A DNA stretch of 64,000 bases from Ureibacillus chungkukjangi (GCF_003217295.1 NZ_QJTJ01000009.1:53484-117483); one strand, 5' to 3'; shown: positions 26,039 through 34,297, counted from the first letter of the stretch. The notes: generated by a model not told the origin, from the sequence alone. Numbers and translations are program-made.

Positions 26039-26617
26039 CTAGATATCCGAATTTGAATTTGATGATGATTCCAGAACTAATGCCCGTGCATCAGCAAATG
26101 TTTCACCGTCCTCTTCTAAATCACGCATACGATGGGCAATTCGGGAGGCTGCACTTGCTGCAATACTGGCAACTAAATCATCTAAAAAAGTATGAACACA
26201 GTTATTTTTAGTATCCAGCTTTTTTATAATACCTACTTTATCTTTATCTAAATAGCCAAAGGTAGTTAAAGCAATGCTTCCATAGGTCATAACCGCTCCT
26301 AAAGCAAGGGTTTCATCAACACCAAATAAGCCTTCATCTGACTCAACAATCGATTGAAGGGGCTCGGATAACATTTTCTTTTCTGCTAATTCGTCTAGTT
26401 CAATCCCCACAAGTACCGAATGTTGAACTTCCCTTTTGTGCAATACGCGTTCAACCGACTCAATACAATGCTCTATTAATAGACCATCATTATAGGGTAA
26501 TTGCATTTGATAGACAATTTCAGCGATATCTTGAACTTTTACTCCTCGCCGCTTTAAAGCCTCTTTTGTTGCTTGTGCAACAGCTTCAGATGGAACACGC
26601 TTCTTTTTTTCCTGCAT
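26039..26617 (-). CDS. phosphatidylglycerophosphatase A family protein (YutG-like)
   Basis: The ATG at 26617 gives a 192-residue protein; the open frame reaches TTG at 26653, but that lacks a ribosome site. It belongs to the PgpA family (B. subtilis YutG), which removes phosphate from phosphatidylglycerol phosphate or has a related role. Recognisable segments are LFGVDETLALGAVMTYGSIA, FGYLDKDKVGIIKKLD and FLDDLVASIAASAASRIAHR. In Firmicutes these proteins are soluble and shorter of membrane helices than E. coli PgpA, and whether they are the true PGP phosphatase is not settled. The acidic, Ser/Asn-rich tail is unusual but of no known meaning. It is divergent from yjcH. Confidence 0.8.
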   Translation of the reverse strand: MQEKKKRVPSEAVAQATKEALKRRGVKVQDIAEIVYQMQLPYNDGLLIEHCIESVERVLHKREVQHSVLVGIELDELAEKKMLSEPLQSIVESDEGLFGVDETLALGAVMTYGSIALTTFGYLDKDKVGIIKKLDTKNNCVHTFLDDLVASIAASAASRIAHRMRDLEEDGETFADARALVLESSSNSNSDI

Positions 26618-26752
26618 ATTAACAAGCCCCATTTCATTTATTGTATGTAGCAATTACTGCTTGTTTTCACGCCTTACCATACTACATAGTACACGTTGCA
26701 TTATGCTTATGATACAATTTCGGTACATTGGATTTAAAAGGAGGAATACCTC

Positions 26753-27472
26753 GTGGAACATGGAACCATTAAAGAAATATCATTTTTTAGTACTGCATTA
26801 AACGAAGAACAGGAATTATTAATCTACGTACCTGCAAATTATACTCCTCTAAATAAATATCACATTTTAATCGCTTCTGACGGTAAGGACTATTTTCAAT
26901 TAGGTGGTATCAGTCGATTAGCCGATCAGCTGCTGGATGAGTACGAAATTGAAAATATTATTATTGTTGGAATTCCTTATAAGAGTGTAGGAGATCGCAG
27001 AAGAAAATATATACCTACAGGCGAATTACATGATGCTTATTTACGTTTTCTCGCTCATGAGCTAGTTCCTTATTTAGACGAGGAATATTCAACTTATCAG
27101 CTAGGGTCAACGAGAGGTGTCATCGGAGATTCAATGGCAGCTACAGTTTCACTAATTGCCACTTTAAAATATCCTGCTATTTTTAGCAAAGCCATCTTGC
27201 AATCCCCTTATGTTGACGAGCATGTATTAAAAATTGTAGAAAAATCGAATAATATGAATACGGTTTCAATCTATCATGTAATCGGAACAGGTGAAGATAA
27301 GGTTGTAACGACAGACAAACAGATAAAAGACTTTTTAACACCGAATAGACAATTGCACACCTTACTTAAATCAAAGGGTTATACAACATTCTATGAAGAA
27401 TTCGATGGAAATCACACCTGGAAATATTGGAAGCCTGATTTAAAAAGAGCCTTAATCAAAAATTTCAGTTAA
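26753..27472 (+). CDS. yjcH: YjcH-like alpha/beta hydrolase (esterase D / Fes family)
   Basis: A 239-residue putative esterase. The nucleophile elbow is GDSMAA (about residues 124-129) and the catalytic His lies in DGNHTWKYW near the end; an acid (GTGEDK) lies between them. The fold and motif order match the esterase group that includes enterochelin-esterase-like proteins and B. subtilis YjcH. Substrate unknown. The start is GTG at 26753 with AAAGGAGG 9 bases before it. It is followed by yjcG and yjcF, the same trio as in B. subtilis, so the three are probably one operon. Confidence 0.85.
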   Translation: MEHGTIKEISFFSTALNEEQELLIYVPANYTPLNKYHILIASDGKDYFQLGGISRLADQLLDEYEIENIIIVGIPYKSVGDRRRKYIPTGELHDAYLRFLAHELVPYLDEEYSTYQLGSTRGVIGDSMAATVSLIATLKYPAIFSKAILQSPYVDEHVLKIVEKSNNMNTVSIYHVIGTGEDKVVTTDKQIKDFLTPNRQLHTLLKSKGYTTFYEEFDGNHTWKYWKPDLKRALIKNFS

Positions 27473-27552
27473 GTACCTGATGAGGGAAATGTCGAATTTT
27501 TTTAAATTCTGTTATAATTGTTAGTATCATGAATTTTAAGGGGGCTTAAATG

Positions 27553-28068
27553 ATGAAATACGGTATTGTAGCATTTCCATCAAAAAGATTACAGGATTTA
27601 GCGAACACGTATCGCAAGCGTTATGATTCACATTATTCGAAAATCACACCGCATCTTACTCTTAAAGAGGCATTTGAAGCAGAAGAAACAGAGATTGGTA
27701 CTATTTCTCAAAAGATTGCTTCAATCGCAGAAAAGCATGCACCTTTAAATATTCACGCGTCTAAAGTGAGTTCCTTCTTTCCAACAACAAATGTTATCTA
27801 TTTTAAAGTTGAACCTACTGATCAACTAAAAAATCTACGACAAGATTTACAGGAGCAATTGAATATCGGAAAACCAAAGCATGTCTTTATTCCACACATT
27901 ACAATTGCGCAGGATTTAACAGAAACTGAGCATGACGATATTTATGGGCAATTGCGCATGATTGGCGTTAATGAACAGGAAGTAATAGATCGAATTCATT
28001 TAGTATATCAATTAGAAGATGGCTCTTGGACTACTTACGATACTTACCGATTAACTGGGGCTGAATAA
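27553..28068 (+). CDS. yjcG: YjcG, 2H phosphoesterase (2'-5' RNA ligase-like)
   Basis: From the second of two consecutive ATGs (27553) this encodes 171 residues of the 2H phosphoesterase superfamily. The two diagnostic HxT/S motifs are HLTLKE (about residue 35) and HITIAQ (about 117). B. subtilis YjcG has the same structure and length. Family members act on RNA ends or cyclic phosphates, but the role of YjcG is not established. AGGGGG lies 5 bases before the first ATG and 8 before the second, which favours the second. yjcF starts 3 bases after the stop, so the genes are likely co-transcribed. Confidence 0.9.
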   Translation: MKYGIVAFPSKRLQDLANTYRKRYDSHYSKITPHLTLKEAFEAEETEIGTISQKIASIAEKHAPLNIHASKVSSFFPTTNVIYFKVEPTDQLKNLRQDLQEQLNIGKPKHVFIPHITIAQDLTETEHDDIYGQLRMIGVNEQEVIDRIHLVYQLEDGSWTTYDTYRLTGAE

Positions 28069-28071
28069 CCA

Positions 28072-28500
28072 TTGTTTAAGTTTAGCATTGTGGAAAACAA
28101 AACGGACCTTGCTTTCGCATTTTCTGTTAGAAAAAATGTCTTTGTTGAGGAACAAGGTGTCCCTGAGCATGTTGAACTAGATGAGTATGATACATCTTCA
28201 TACCATTTTATCGTCAAAGACCAAGATCATCCAATTGGTGCAGCTAGACTGCGTAAATTAGAAGAAACGATCGGCAAGGTTGAACGTGTTTGTGTTCTTG
28301 AACAATATAGAGGCAAGAAAATCGGGTTACTGATTATGGAGGAGATTGAAAAGTATGCTAAGCAGCTTGGTGTAACAAAGCTGAAGCTTAATGCACAGAG
28401 CTACGCAATCCCTTTTTATGAAAAGCTTCATTATACAGTTACCTCTCCCGAATTTCTTGATGCAGGAATTCCACACCGTGCAATGGAAAAAGTAATTTAA
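28072..28500 (+). CDS. yjcF: YjcF, GNAT-family N-acetyltransferase
   Basis: A 142-residue GNAT protein of the ElaA/YjcF group. Core acetyl-CoA motif A reads VCVLEQYRGKKIGLLIMEEIEKYAK (given here by position, about residues 72-96) and begins with the expected beta-bulge and RGKKIG pyrophosphate loop. The N-terminal FSVRKNVFVEEQGVPEHVEL-type region is a subfamily mark. The substrate is unknown. The start is assigned to TTG at 28072, with GGGG about 11 bases upstream in the end of yjcG; no ATG is available near it. Last gene of the yjcH-G-F unit, followed by a terminator. Confidence 0.85.
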   Translation: MFKFSIVENKTDLAFAFSVRKNVFVEEQGVPEHVELDEYDTSSYHFIVKDQDHPIGAARLRKLEETIGKVERVCVLEQYRGKKIGLLIMEEIEKYAKQLGVTKLKLNAQSYAIPFYEKLHYTVTSPEFLDAGIPHRAMEKVI

Positions 28501-28534
28501 ACAATCCAAGCCCAAGTCATCTATCACTTGATAA

Positions 28535-28577
28535 ATAAAAAACACAACTCGGCCAAAAATGGCCGAGCTGATAAATT
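28535..28577. terminator. terminator hairpin after yjcF
   Basis: CTCGGCCA / TGGCCGAG stem (28548-28567). On the minus strand it is followed by a T6 run; on the plus strand by a weaker AAATTTTT. Confidence 0.65.
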
Positions 28578-28602
28578 TTTGCGGATATAACAAAACCCGC
28601 TA

Positions 28603-28640
28603 ACAAAAGCAGTCGGCAAGCTAAAATCGACTGCTTTTGT
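28603..28640 (-). terminator. intrinsic terminator after spoVIF
   Basis: Perfect 13-bp stem ACAAAAGCAGTCG / CGACTGCTTTTGT with a 12-base loop, 5 bases after the spoVIF stop. The arms themselves supply the T-rich 3' end. Confidence 0.75.
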
Positions 28641-28644
28641 GCTG

Positions 28645-28893
28645 TTAGTCTAACATTTTTTGAATTTTGCCTAGATCCAGTGATTTTCCATCCTGTACAA
28701 TCGATTTAACGATTTGATCCTCTAGCTCTTTACTTACAGGTTTGTTAGCCACCTTGCTAACGCGTTTTATAATTTTACGAACTTGTTTTTCATTTGAAAA
28801 ATCAGCATGTTGAATTGCATTTGCAAGAGCAAAAATTTCCTCCATACTTACACCTGTTTTGTTTTCTATCTGTTTAAAAAAAGGGTTTTGCAT
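28645..28893 (-). CDS. spoVIF: stage VI sporulation protein F
   Basis: An 82-residue protein matching SpoVIF (YjcC) of B. subtilis, needed in the mother cell for GerE-dependent coat assembly. The N-terminus NPFFKQIENKTGVSMEEIFALAN and the segment VRKIIKRVSKVANKPVSKELE followed by QIVKSIV are family features; the protein is all helical and cytosolic. The ATG at 28893 has GGAGGGGAG just upstream. It lies 13 bases after the YjcZ-type gene and close to spoVA and cotZ genes, a spore island that agrees with the yjc region of B. subtilis. Expected control is by the mother-cell sigma factors, though no promoter is assigned. Confidence 0.88.
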   Translation of the reverse strand: MQNPFFKQIENKTGVSMEEIFALANAIQHADFSNEKQVRKIIKRVSKVANKPVSKELEDQIVKSIVQDGKSLDLGKIQKMLD

Positions 28894-28906
28894 TTATCTC
28901 CCCTCC

Positions 28907-29158
28907 TTACATATAGCACTTTCCTACAATGATTAATAAGATGAATAGTACAACGATTAATACAAAGTAAGATCCTTTGTACCCTCCATCGCCTCCACAC
29001 ATATCATATGCAGGCATAGTGTAAGTTGGTGCACACATATCGAACGCTGGCATTGTTTGAGTTGGCCCACAGAAATCTTGTGCAGGCATAACTTGAGTTG
29101 GTCCACAGAAATCATGGGCAGGGCTAACCTGACCGCAACCGCAATTATTATTCCACAT
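28907..29158 (-). CDS. YjcZ-type sporulation protein with N-terminal Cys/Pro repeats
   Basis: An 83-residue protein in two parts. The N-terminal half holds four or five imperfect 11-residue repeats of the form MPAxDxCxPTxT (SPAHDFCGPTQ, MPAQDFCGPTQ, MPAFDMCAPTY, MPAYDMCGGD), each with one Cys. The C-terminal 25 residues, GGYKGSYFVLIVVLFILLIIVG, are the hydrophobic YjcZ module of small spore proteins, given here split by position (residues 58-79). Cys repeats could cross-link in the coat while the hydrophobic tail anchors it. That combination is an inference. The ATG at 29158 follows AAAGGAGGGG. Adjacent to spoVIF, presumably one mother-cell operon. Confidence 0.75.
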   Translation of the reverse strand: MWNNNCGCGQVSPAHDFCGPTQVMPAQDFCGPTQTMPAFDMCAPTYTMPAYDMCGGDGGYKGSYFVLIVVLFILLIIVGKCYM

Positions 29159-29222
29159 TAAAAATCCCCTCCTTTCACTTTGTATACTATGTCAGTACAC
29201 AAAGGAAAGTCGGGGTATTTGT

Positions 29223-29594
29223 CTAGTTTGCTTTTCCTTTTGGTTTAAAAATTAGGGCTGCTATGAATCCAAATACAATTGCTGCGCTTATTCCAGAGCT
29301 TGTTACCTCAAACATCCCAGTTAAAACACCAACCCAGCCATGTTTCTCAGCCTCGGCTAAAGCACCATGTGTCAAGGAATTACCAAAGGAAGTAATCGGC
29401 ACTGTTGCTCCAGCTCCTGCGAAATCTATCAACGGTTCATATAAGCCAAGACCATCTAAAATTGCTCCGGAGACGACTAATATAACCAATGTATGACCCG
29501 GCGTCAGTTTCCCTACATCCATAAGTAATTGTCCGATGACACAAATGATTCCTCCAACGATAAACGCAAATAAAAAACTATAAAAAACAATCAT
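29223..29594 (-). CDS. spoVAE: stage V sporulation protein AE (SpoVAEb type)
   Basis: From the ATG at 29594, preceded by GAGG at 8 bases, this encodes 123 residues with about four membrane helices. Segments [20 protein letters not shown] and [15 protein letters not shown] match SpoVAE(b). With SpoVAC and SpoVAD it forms the spore inner-membrane channel that loads dipicolinic acid during sporulation and releases it in germination. It resembles SpoVAC itself in sequence (same [14 protein letters not shown] element), reflecting common ancestry. The start lies 10 bases after the spoVAD stop. The frame extends upstream within spoVAD, but no ribosome site supports that. Confidence 0.92.
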   Translation of the reverse strand: MIVFYSFLFAFIVGGIICVIGQLLMDVGKLTPGHTLVILVVSGAILDGLGLYEPLIDFAGAGATVPITSFGNSLTHGALAEAEKHGWVGVLTGMFEVTSSGISAAIVFGFIAALIFKPKGKAN

Positions 29595-29604
29595 CCTCTT
29601 CGCC

Positions 29605-30600
29605 TCACTCCATCGTAATTTCGATTGCATGTGCAGTACAAGGAATTGTCTCGCCTTGTTGGAAAGACATTGGAGAGAGTAGAGCACCTGTTGCAACTAG
29701 TAAAACCCTTTTATAGCGTCCTGTTTTCATTTGCTGCTCAATATAACTGAAATAAACAGATGCTGAACAGCCAGCACCACTAGCCCCTGATTGGAATGCC
29801 TCATCTTCTCCGTAGTATTCTGCACCAGCATCTCGGAAAACCTCTAATTCTTCTTGGGTTGCATCTGTTTGAGCAAACATCGCCTTGAGAATTTTCAAAC
29901 CAATTTTCCCTAAGTCGCCCGTCATGATTAAATCATAATCTGTTATTTTTTGATGACGCTTCTTTAAATGGGAGGTGATTGTATCATAAGCTGCTGGAGC
30001 CATTGCTCCTCCCATATGAAACGGACTTACTTCCCCATAATCTACAACCTTACCAACAGTAGCAGCTACTACAGAAGGCAGTTTCGGGTCATGCTTTCCT
30101 ATTAAAGCGTAGCCTGCTGCAGTTACTGTCCACTGAGCAGTTGCAGGCTTCTGCGCACCATAGTCTAATGGGTAACGGAATTGTCGTTCAATTGCATTAT
30201 GTTGACTAGCAGCACCGGCAATTGCAAAACGAGAGGCACCTACTTCAGTTAGAAGACTTGCTATGATAACTGAGGAAACAGAAGTCGCACAGGCTGAAAA
30301 TAGCCCTATAAAGGAAATAGCCAGCTCTCTTGCTGCAAAATTGGTAGGAGTCATCTGGTTTACAAGATCCCCACTTAAAAAGAAATCAACATCTAAATTT
30401 TTCAAATCAGCTTTCTTCATCACAATGTCACAGGCTTCTTGAATCATTTTTGAATGTCCCTGTTCATTTGTCTTTTGTCCCCATCTCTCATCTTCTGAAA
30501 CAGAGTCAAAATAAGAATAAAATACACTTTTACTTTCGACAGGACCAGCTACAGCACTACAAGCAACGATGGATGGCTTTGAAGGAAATAATATCACCAT
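29605..30600 (-). CDS. spoVAD: stage V sporulation protein AD
   Basis: A 331-residue protein with the thiolase-like fold of SpoVAD, which binds dipicolinic acid at the outer face of the spore inner membrane. Recognisable segments are [58 protein letters not shown] and [18 protein letters not shown]. It is close to the usual 335-340 residue length, and the slightly shorter N-terminus ([20 protein letters not shown]) may be natural. The ATG at 30600 overlaps the spoVAC stop (ATGGTGA arrangement), so translation is coupled. Part of the lipoprotein-spoVAC-D-E operon. Confidence 0.95.
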   Translation of the reverse strand: MVILFPSKPSIVACSAVAGPVESKSVFYSYFDSVSEDERWGQKTNEQGHSKMIQEACDIVMKKADLKNLDVDFFLSGDLVNQMTPTNFAARELAISFIGLFSACATSVSSVIIASLLTEVGASRFAIAGAASQHNAIERQFRYPLDYGAQKPATAQWTVTAAGYALIGKHDPKLPSVVAATVGKVVDYGEVSPFHMGGAMAPAAYDTITSHLKKRHQKITDYDLIMTGDLGKIGLKILKAMFAQTDATQEELEVFRDAGAEYYGEDEAFQSGASGAGCSASVYFSYIEQQMKTGRYKRVLLVATGALLSPMSFQQGETIPCTAHAIEITME

Positions 30601-31049
30601 TCGACCACACCCATTGATACTAAGATTAGCTTAATAAGCGCTATGAAAAAGGCAGATCCAACTCCAAACAAAATAACAGAGCCTGCCAGCTTGAACATGT
30701 TGCCTCCTACACCTAATACCCAGCCTTCTGTTTTTCCTTCTATTGCTGCCGAAACCACAGCATTTCCGAAGCCTGTTACCGGGACTGCACTACCTGCTCC
30801 TGCAAAAGCACCAAGCTTACGATATAGACCTAAGCCTGTTAATATCATTGCTATAAATACCATCGTAGCAACTGTAGCATTTCCTGCTGTTTTATCTGTA
30901 AAGTCAAAAAAGATCATATATAAAAAAGTAATCGCTTGTCCTATTGCACAAATAATACCGCCAACTAAAAATGCTTTTAAACAATTCTTCAGATAGGGGG
31001 TAGGCGGTGTATTTTGTTGTTCAATCTGTTGATATTCTTGCGGATCCAA
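30594..31049 (-). CDS. spoVAC: stage V sporulation protein AC
   Basis: A 151-residue protein with about four membrane helices. SpoVAC forms the mechanosensitive part of the dipicolinate channel in the spore inner membrane. The segment GLGLYRKLGAFAGAGSAVPV followed by TGFGNAVVSAAIEGKTEGWV is diagnostic. The start is TTG at 31049, with AAAGGAGGAG upstream and directly abutting the TAA of the lipoprotein gene, so the whole unit is tightly coupled. Unlike the main B. subtilis spoVA operon, there is no spoVAA, spoVAB or spoVAF beside it, making it similar to the compact spoVA2-type arrangement. Confidence 0.95.
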   Translation of the reverse strand: MDPQEYQQIEQQNTPPTPYLKNCLKAFLVGGIICAIGQAITFLYMIFFDFTDKTAGNATVATMVFIAMILTGLGLYRKLGAFAGAGSAVPVTGFGNAVVSAAIEGKTEGWVLGVGGNMFKLAGSVILFGVGSAFFIALIKLILVSMGVVEW

Positions 31050-31451
31050 TTAAGTCTCCTCCTTTGCTAAATCTTTTAGCTTCTTCACTTCATCAGTTAC
31101 CTTTTTTTCATCCTCTTCTTCTAATAGCTTTTGTGTTTCCCAGTGCATTTTGAAATCAGAGGACACAAGTACATTCAGTTCAGGATATTTTTCTTCTATT
31201 TCCTTTTGTAATTCTTTCTCAACCTTTTGTTCTTTAAATCCAACCCAAGGATTCACTTGTATGGCTATTAACACTTCATCCTCTGCCATAATAGCTGTCC
31301 CCGTATAAACGTCCTTCTTGTCTCGTATCAAGCTTTCTATTTCAGCTCTTTTCTCCTCATCTGTTGTTATTCCAGCTACTTGAATGGTTTGTTCACTAGA
31401 GCATCCAATCAAAAAAAGTGGAATAAGAACGATCGCTGCCAATTTTTTCAA
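31050..31451 (-). CDS. YhcN/YlaJ-like sporulation lipoprotein
   Basis: A 133-residue lipoprotein: signal peptide with lipobox IGCS (Cys17), then a compact alpha/beta domain (about 25-110) with IESLIRDKKDVYTGTAIMAE, typical of the YhcN/YlaJ group of spore lipoproteins, and a charged helical tail. It would sit on the outer side of the forespore inner membrane. YhcN-like proteins are found in spores and commonly accompany compact spoVA operons; their exact job is unknown. The start is TTG at 31451 with AGGGGG ahead of it. First gene of the operon, with a sigma-G-like promoter at 31473-31503. Confidence 0.8.
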   Translation of the reverse strand: MKKLAAIVLIPLFLIGCSSEQTIQVAGITTDEEKRAEIESLIRDKKDVYTGTAIMAEDEVLIAIQVNPWVGFKEQKVEKELQKEIEEKYPELNVLVSSDFKMHWETQKLLEEEDEKKVTDEVKKLKDLAKEET

Positions 31452-31472
31452 GCTTCAACCCCCTTTTTCTCT

Positions 31473-31503
31473 CATTATGCTCATTAAAAAAATAATCTAT
31501 TCA
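31473..31503 (-). promoter_or_regulatory. candidate sigma-G promoter of the spoVA operon
   Basis: TGAATA (-35, 31498-31503) and CATAATG (-10, 31473-31479) separated by 18 bases on the minus strand. This resembles the forespore sigma-G consensus, and spoVA is a well-known sigma-G regulon member. Confidence 0.6.
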
Positions 31504-31599
31504 ATCCGTTTAGATAGGTAAAACGGTAATTTTATGCAATAAATTTTCAAGGAATTTTAATGCTTCAGTACAAAAGCCCGGTTTTCATTTTCGAAATCA

Positions 31600-31608
31600 C
31601 ATATTGTA
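31600..31608 (+). promoter_or_regulatory. candidate sigma-K -10 element of cotZ
   Basis: CATATTGTA matches the sigma-K -10 pattern CATAnnnTA and lies 31 bases before the coat gene start. The -35 is not clear. Confidence 0.5.
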
Positions 31609-31639
31609 GATTGAACTAAACTTAAGAGGGGTGAAACAA

Positions 31640-32152
31640 ATGGGTTGTGGTAGAAACAAATTTGAAAGTTCATCGAGAGAAGATATGATGGGCGGATCAG
31701 GTTGTATTTGTGATGTTGTTAAGACGATTTTAAATCTACAAAATCAAGCAGTAAAACATGATGACACTTGTGGTAGTAGCTGTTTTATTGAACCAATCGG
31801 AGGACTAACTAAACATGGTCACGCGGATACTCGCGTATTCATGCTACTAGATGAGCTAGGTAGACCATTTAAAGTGGTGACTAAAGGTAAGGATTGCACT
31901 TACTCTTACACACCATTCTTCCGTGTAGAAGATGTATTCGGTGATTGCTGTGCTACATTACGTGCTGTTGTTGCTGTAGATGATGAGGAAGCTGTAGACT
32001 TCTTCGACGAAGATCCAAACGTAATGGATCCAGAAGCATTCGAAGATATCGCTAAATTCAAGAAAACAGAAACTTGTGTAACTGTTGACTTAAACAACTT
32101 CACTGCTATTCAATGTGTTGCAGATGTTGATCTAAACATCCACCATCACTAA
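31640..32152 (+). CDS. cotZ: CotY/CotZ-family spore coat protein
   Basis: A 170-residue cysteine-rich outer coat or crust protein of the CotY/CotZ/ExsY family, which self-assembles into disulfide-linked hexagonal layers on the spore surface. The N-terminus MGCGRNKFESSSREDMMGGS followed by CICDVVKTILNLQNQAV is the standard opening, with about ten Cys in total. A conserved TPFFRVEDVFGDCCATLRAV block and CVTVDLNNFTAIQCVADVDL near the end complete the match. The protein ends in three His. The ATG at 31640, with GAGGGGTGA upstream, is preferred over the GTG at 31631. CotY and CotZ cannot be separated by sequence alone. Strong terminator at 32169-32205. Confidence 0.9.
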   Translation: MGCGRNKFESSSREDMMGGSGCICDVVKTILNLQNQAVKHDDTCGSSCFIEPIGGLTKHGHADTRVFMLLDELGRPFKVVTKGKDCTYSYTPFFRVEDVFGDCCATLRAVVAVDDEEAVDFFDEDPNVMDPEAFEDIAKFKKTETCVTVDLNNFTAIQCVADVDLNIHHH

Positions 32153-32168
32153 GATATAGCTTATGCAG

Positions 32169-32215
32169 GACCCCAGCAGCCGGTTATCTTAGGGCTGCTG
32201 GGGTCTATTATCTTA
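32169..32215 (+). terminator. intrinsic terminator after cotZ
   Basis: GC-rich 13-bp stem GACCCCAGCAGCC / GGCTGCTGGGGTC followed by TATTATCTTATTT. Strongest hairpin of the spore island. Confidence 0.8.
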
Positions 32216-32345
32216 TTTAGTGAGATTCGTATTATCTAGCCAGGTCTGATGAAGATAATCTAGGGCTTTTCTCAATAATCGATTGACTTTCGGAAATAAT
32301 TCAGCCACTTTTCCCATTAATCTAGCCACTTCGATGAAATCCTTC

Positions 32346-32387
32346 CATAAAAAAAGAGCAATCCAACTTTTATGTTGAATCACTCTT
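32346..32387 (-). terminator. intrinsic terminator of the 110-aa gene
   Basis: 14-bp stem with G-T pairs (32374-32387 with 32354-32367) and a T7 run on the minus strand, 7 bases after the stop codon. Confidence 0.8.
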
Positions 32388-32393
32388 CCCACT

Positions 32394-32726
32394 TTAAATT
32401 CCGTTAGCTATTGTAATAGCTTTGATCTCGTTACCATTGACCATAATAATTTCATTTAAGGATTTTAATTTCACATCAGAACCTATAACTTCATCTACTT
32501 TTCCAACTATTCTTTCGCCATCCTCTAGATGAAACACTAATGTTCTGAATTGGTTAATAGGCTGTGAGAAATAATTTAACTGTCTTGCAATTACTTGATC
32601 AACGATACGATCCGATCGGTTTGGCACAAAAACGGATGTACTTTCTTCTAAGAAAGTCTCCTTAACCTCCACAATCTCAGTAAAATAAACTGGAGGGCTT
32701 GAAATAAACAGTATTGGCTCTTCCAT
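32394..32726 (-). CDS. hypothetical protein, 110 aa, possibly spore-related
   Basis: I do not recognise the family. From the ATG at 32726 (AAGGA 8 bases upstream; the ATG at 32735 is too near the ribosome site) it has 110 residues. The N-terminal half is polar (VEVKETFLEESTSVFVPN), the middle QLNYFSQPINQFRTLVFHLE leads into a C-terminal small beta domain, LEDGERIVGKVDEVIGSDVK ... MVNGNEIKAITI, that looks like an SH3- or LSm-like barrel. No signal peptide or membrane helix. The convergent neighbour is cotZ, so a spore-coat role is possible but only by position. It has its own terminator and is upstream-separated from mgtE. Confidence 0.6.
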   Translation of the reverse strand: MEEPILFISSPPVYFTEIVEVKETFLEESTSVFVPNRSDRIVDQVIARQLNYFSQPINQFRTLVFHLEDGERIVGKVDEVIGSDVKLKSLNEIIMVNGNEIKAITIANGI

Positions 32727-32820
32727 TTTACACATCCTTTTTTACTTATAGATATGCAAAAGGAAGTTTTTCGTGAATCCTGTCACAAAGCCTAAAAACT
32801 AGGACAATCAACTAACCAAT

Positions 32821-34197
32821 TTACATTAACTGACCTAAAAACATTGAGGCTAAGCCTAAATAAATTAAAATACTTGTCACGTCATTCAACGTCGTTATGA
32901 ATGGACCAGAAGCTACTGCTGGGTCAGCACCAAGCTTATGAATAAGTAAAGGTATGAAGGAGCCTGCGATTGTTGCTACAAGAATGGAAACACTAATTGC
33001 AGCGCCAACCAATAGGCCGATTATGAGCGATTGCTTCCAAAAGAAAATGATTCCCACGACAATAAGTCCACAAACAATCCCCGTTATTAAACCTGTAAGC
33101 ACTTCTCGAAGCAGCATTTTTATTTTGCTATTTCCGCCGATTTCCCCAGTGGCAATACCACGAACAGCTACTGCAAGCGCTTGTGTTCCACTATTACCAG
33201 ATGTCCCTGAAATTAAAGGAATAAATAGTGCAAGTAACGCAACCTTATCTAACGTTGCCTCAAATTGCCCCATTAACGTTGCCGTGATCATCCCTAAAAA
33301 TAAAAGCATGATTAGCCAAGGTAATCGTTTTTTAGCAGCTTTAAAGGGACTTGACTCAACATCATCGACATCCGATAAACCTGCAAGCTTTGAATAGTCA
33401 TCGGATGCCTCTTCATCGATAACGTCAATAATATCATCGACTGTAATGATACCGAGCATTTCATGATTATCATTTACTACTGGAATCGCTAAAAAATTAT
33501 AATCCTTCATGATTTGTGCAACTTCTTCTTGGTCATCCGAAGCCTTAACATAGACTACACGTTCATTCATAATATTACGAATCAACGTGTCCTCCTCTGA
33601 AATAATTAAATCTCTTAAAGAAATTACACCACTTAAGCGATGGTCATCATCTACTACGAATACATAATAAATAGTTTCGGCATTTGGTGCCTCATTGCGA
33701 AGAACGGTCATCGCTGAACGGACTGTTGAGTTTTCGAAAACTGAAACGTACTCTGTTGTCATGATCGCCCCGGCAGTATACTCAGCATATGCCAGCAGCT
33801 CATTAATCTCTTCAGCTGTTTCGCTATCCATCATTTCCAGATAACTTTCTCGTTGCTCATCATCTAGCTCGTTCAAGACGTCTACTGCATCATCGGTATA
33901 CATGTAAGAAAGCATTTCTGCCCCGTAGGCTGTATCCATTTCCTTTAAGAATTGCTCATATTCATCATCTTCTAATTCAATTGTTTCAAATATTGTCGCC
34001 ATCTCTTGAGGAGACAAGAATTGATAAATGGTCTTTCGTATATCAGGGCCTACCTTCTCATAAAATTGGGCCTGATCATATGAATGAAGCTCTAAAAAGA
34101 TTTCACGGAATTCATCAATATTTTCATCAAGCAAATATTGACGTAATTCTTCCTCGTTAAATAGCTCTTCATTTTTATTATTTTGTTGTTCTACCAT
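32821..34197 (-). CDS. mgtE: magnesium transporter MgtE
   Basis: A 458-residue MgtE-type Mg2+ channel. Domains in order are the MgtE N domain (about 20-125, superhelical with many acidic residues), two CBS domains (about 135-255, TTEYVSVFENSTVRSAMTVL and the AIPVV ... GIITVDDIIDVIDEEASDDY region), a connecting helix, and five membrane helices (about 285-458) with the conserved pore segment TSGNSGTQALAVAVRG. Mg2+ binding to the cytosolic domains closes the pore. No M-box riboswitch is seen in the 140 bases upstream, so Mg2+ control of synthesis is not evident. The ATG at 34197 has GAGGGGAC upstream. Confidence 0.95.
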   Translation of the reverse strand: MVEQQNNKNEELFNEEELRQYLLDENIDEFREIFLELHSYDQAQFYEKVGPDIRKTIYQFLSPQEMATIFETIELEDDEYEQFLKEMDTAYGAEMLSYMYTDDAVDVLNELDDEQRESYLEMMDSETAEEINELLAYAEYTAGAIMTTEYVSVFENSTVRSAMTVLRNEAPNAETIYYVFVVDDDHRLSGVISLRDLIISEEDTLIRNIMNERVVYVKASDDQEEVAQIMKDYNFLAIPVVNDNHEMLGIITVDDIIDVIDEEASDDYSKLAGLSDVDDVESSPFKAAKKRLPWLIMLLFLGMITATLMGQFEATLDKVALLALFIPLISGTSGNSGTQALAVAVRGIATGEIGGNSKIKMLLREVLTGLITGIVCGLIVVGIIFFWKQSLIIGLLVGAAISVSILVATIAGSFIPLLIHKLGADPAVASGPFITTLNDVTSILIYLGLASMFLGQLM

Positions 34198-34297
34198 ACT
34201 TGTCCCCTCCTCTCAAAGTAATAATATGTGGAAATTGAAATAAGGTAAAGGCATTTTTAATACATCACAAAATTTTAATAATTCAAATTAATACAGA

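Noticed and set aside
28990..29150. Short-period direct repeats resembling a CRISPR array
   Set aside because: The 33-bp periodicity comes from coding repeats (11 residues) of the YjcZ-type protein; no unique spacers and no cas genes.
30643..30996. Plus-strand open frame of 117 codons
   Set aside because: Antisense to spoVAC, which is intact and in operon context; no ribosome site.
31906..32103. Minus-strand open frame of 65 codons in cotZ
   Set aside because: Ser/Thr-rich shadow of the coat gene; no start signals.
32954..33397. Plus-strand open frame of 147 codons
   Set aside because: Entirely antisense to the membrane domain of mgtE, without ribosome site.
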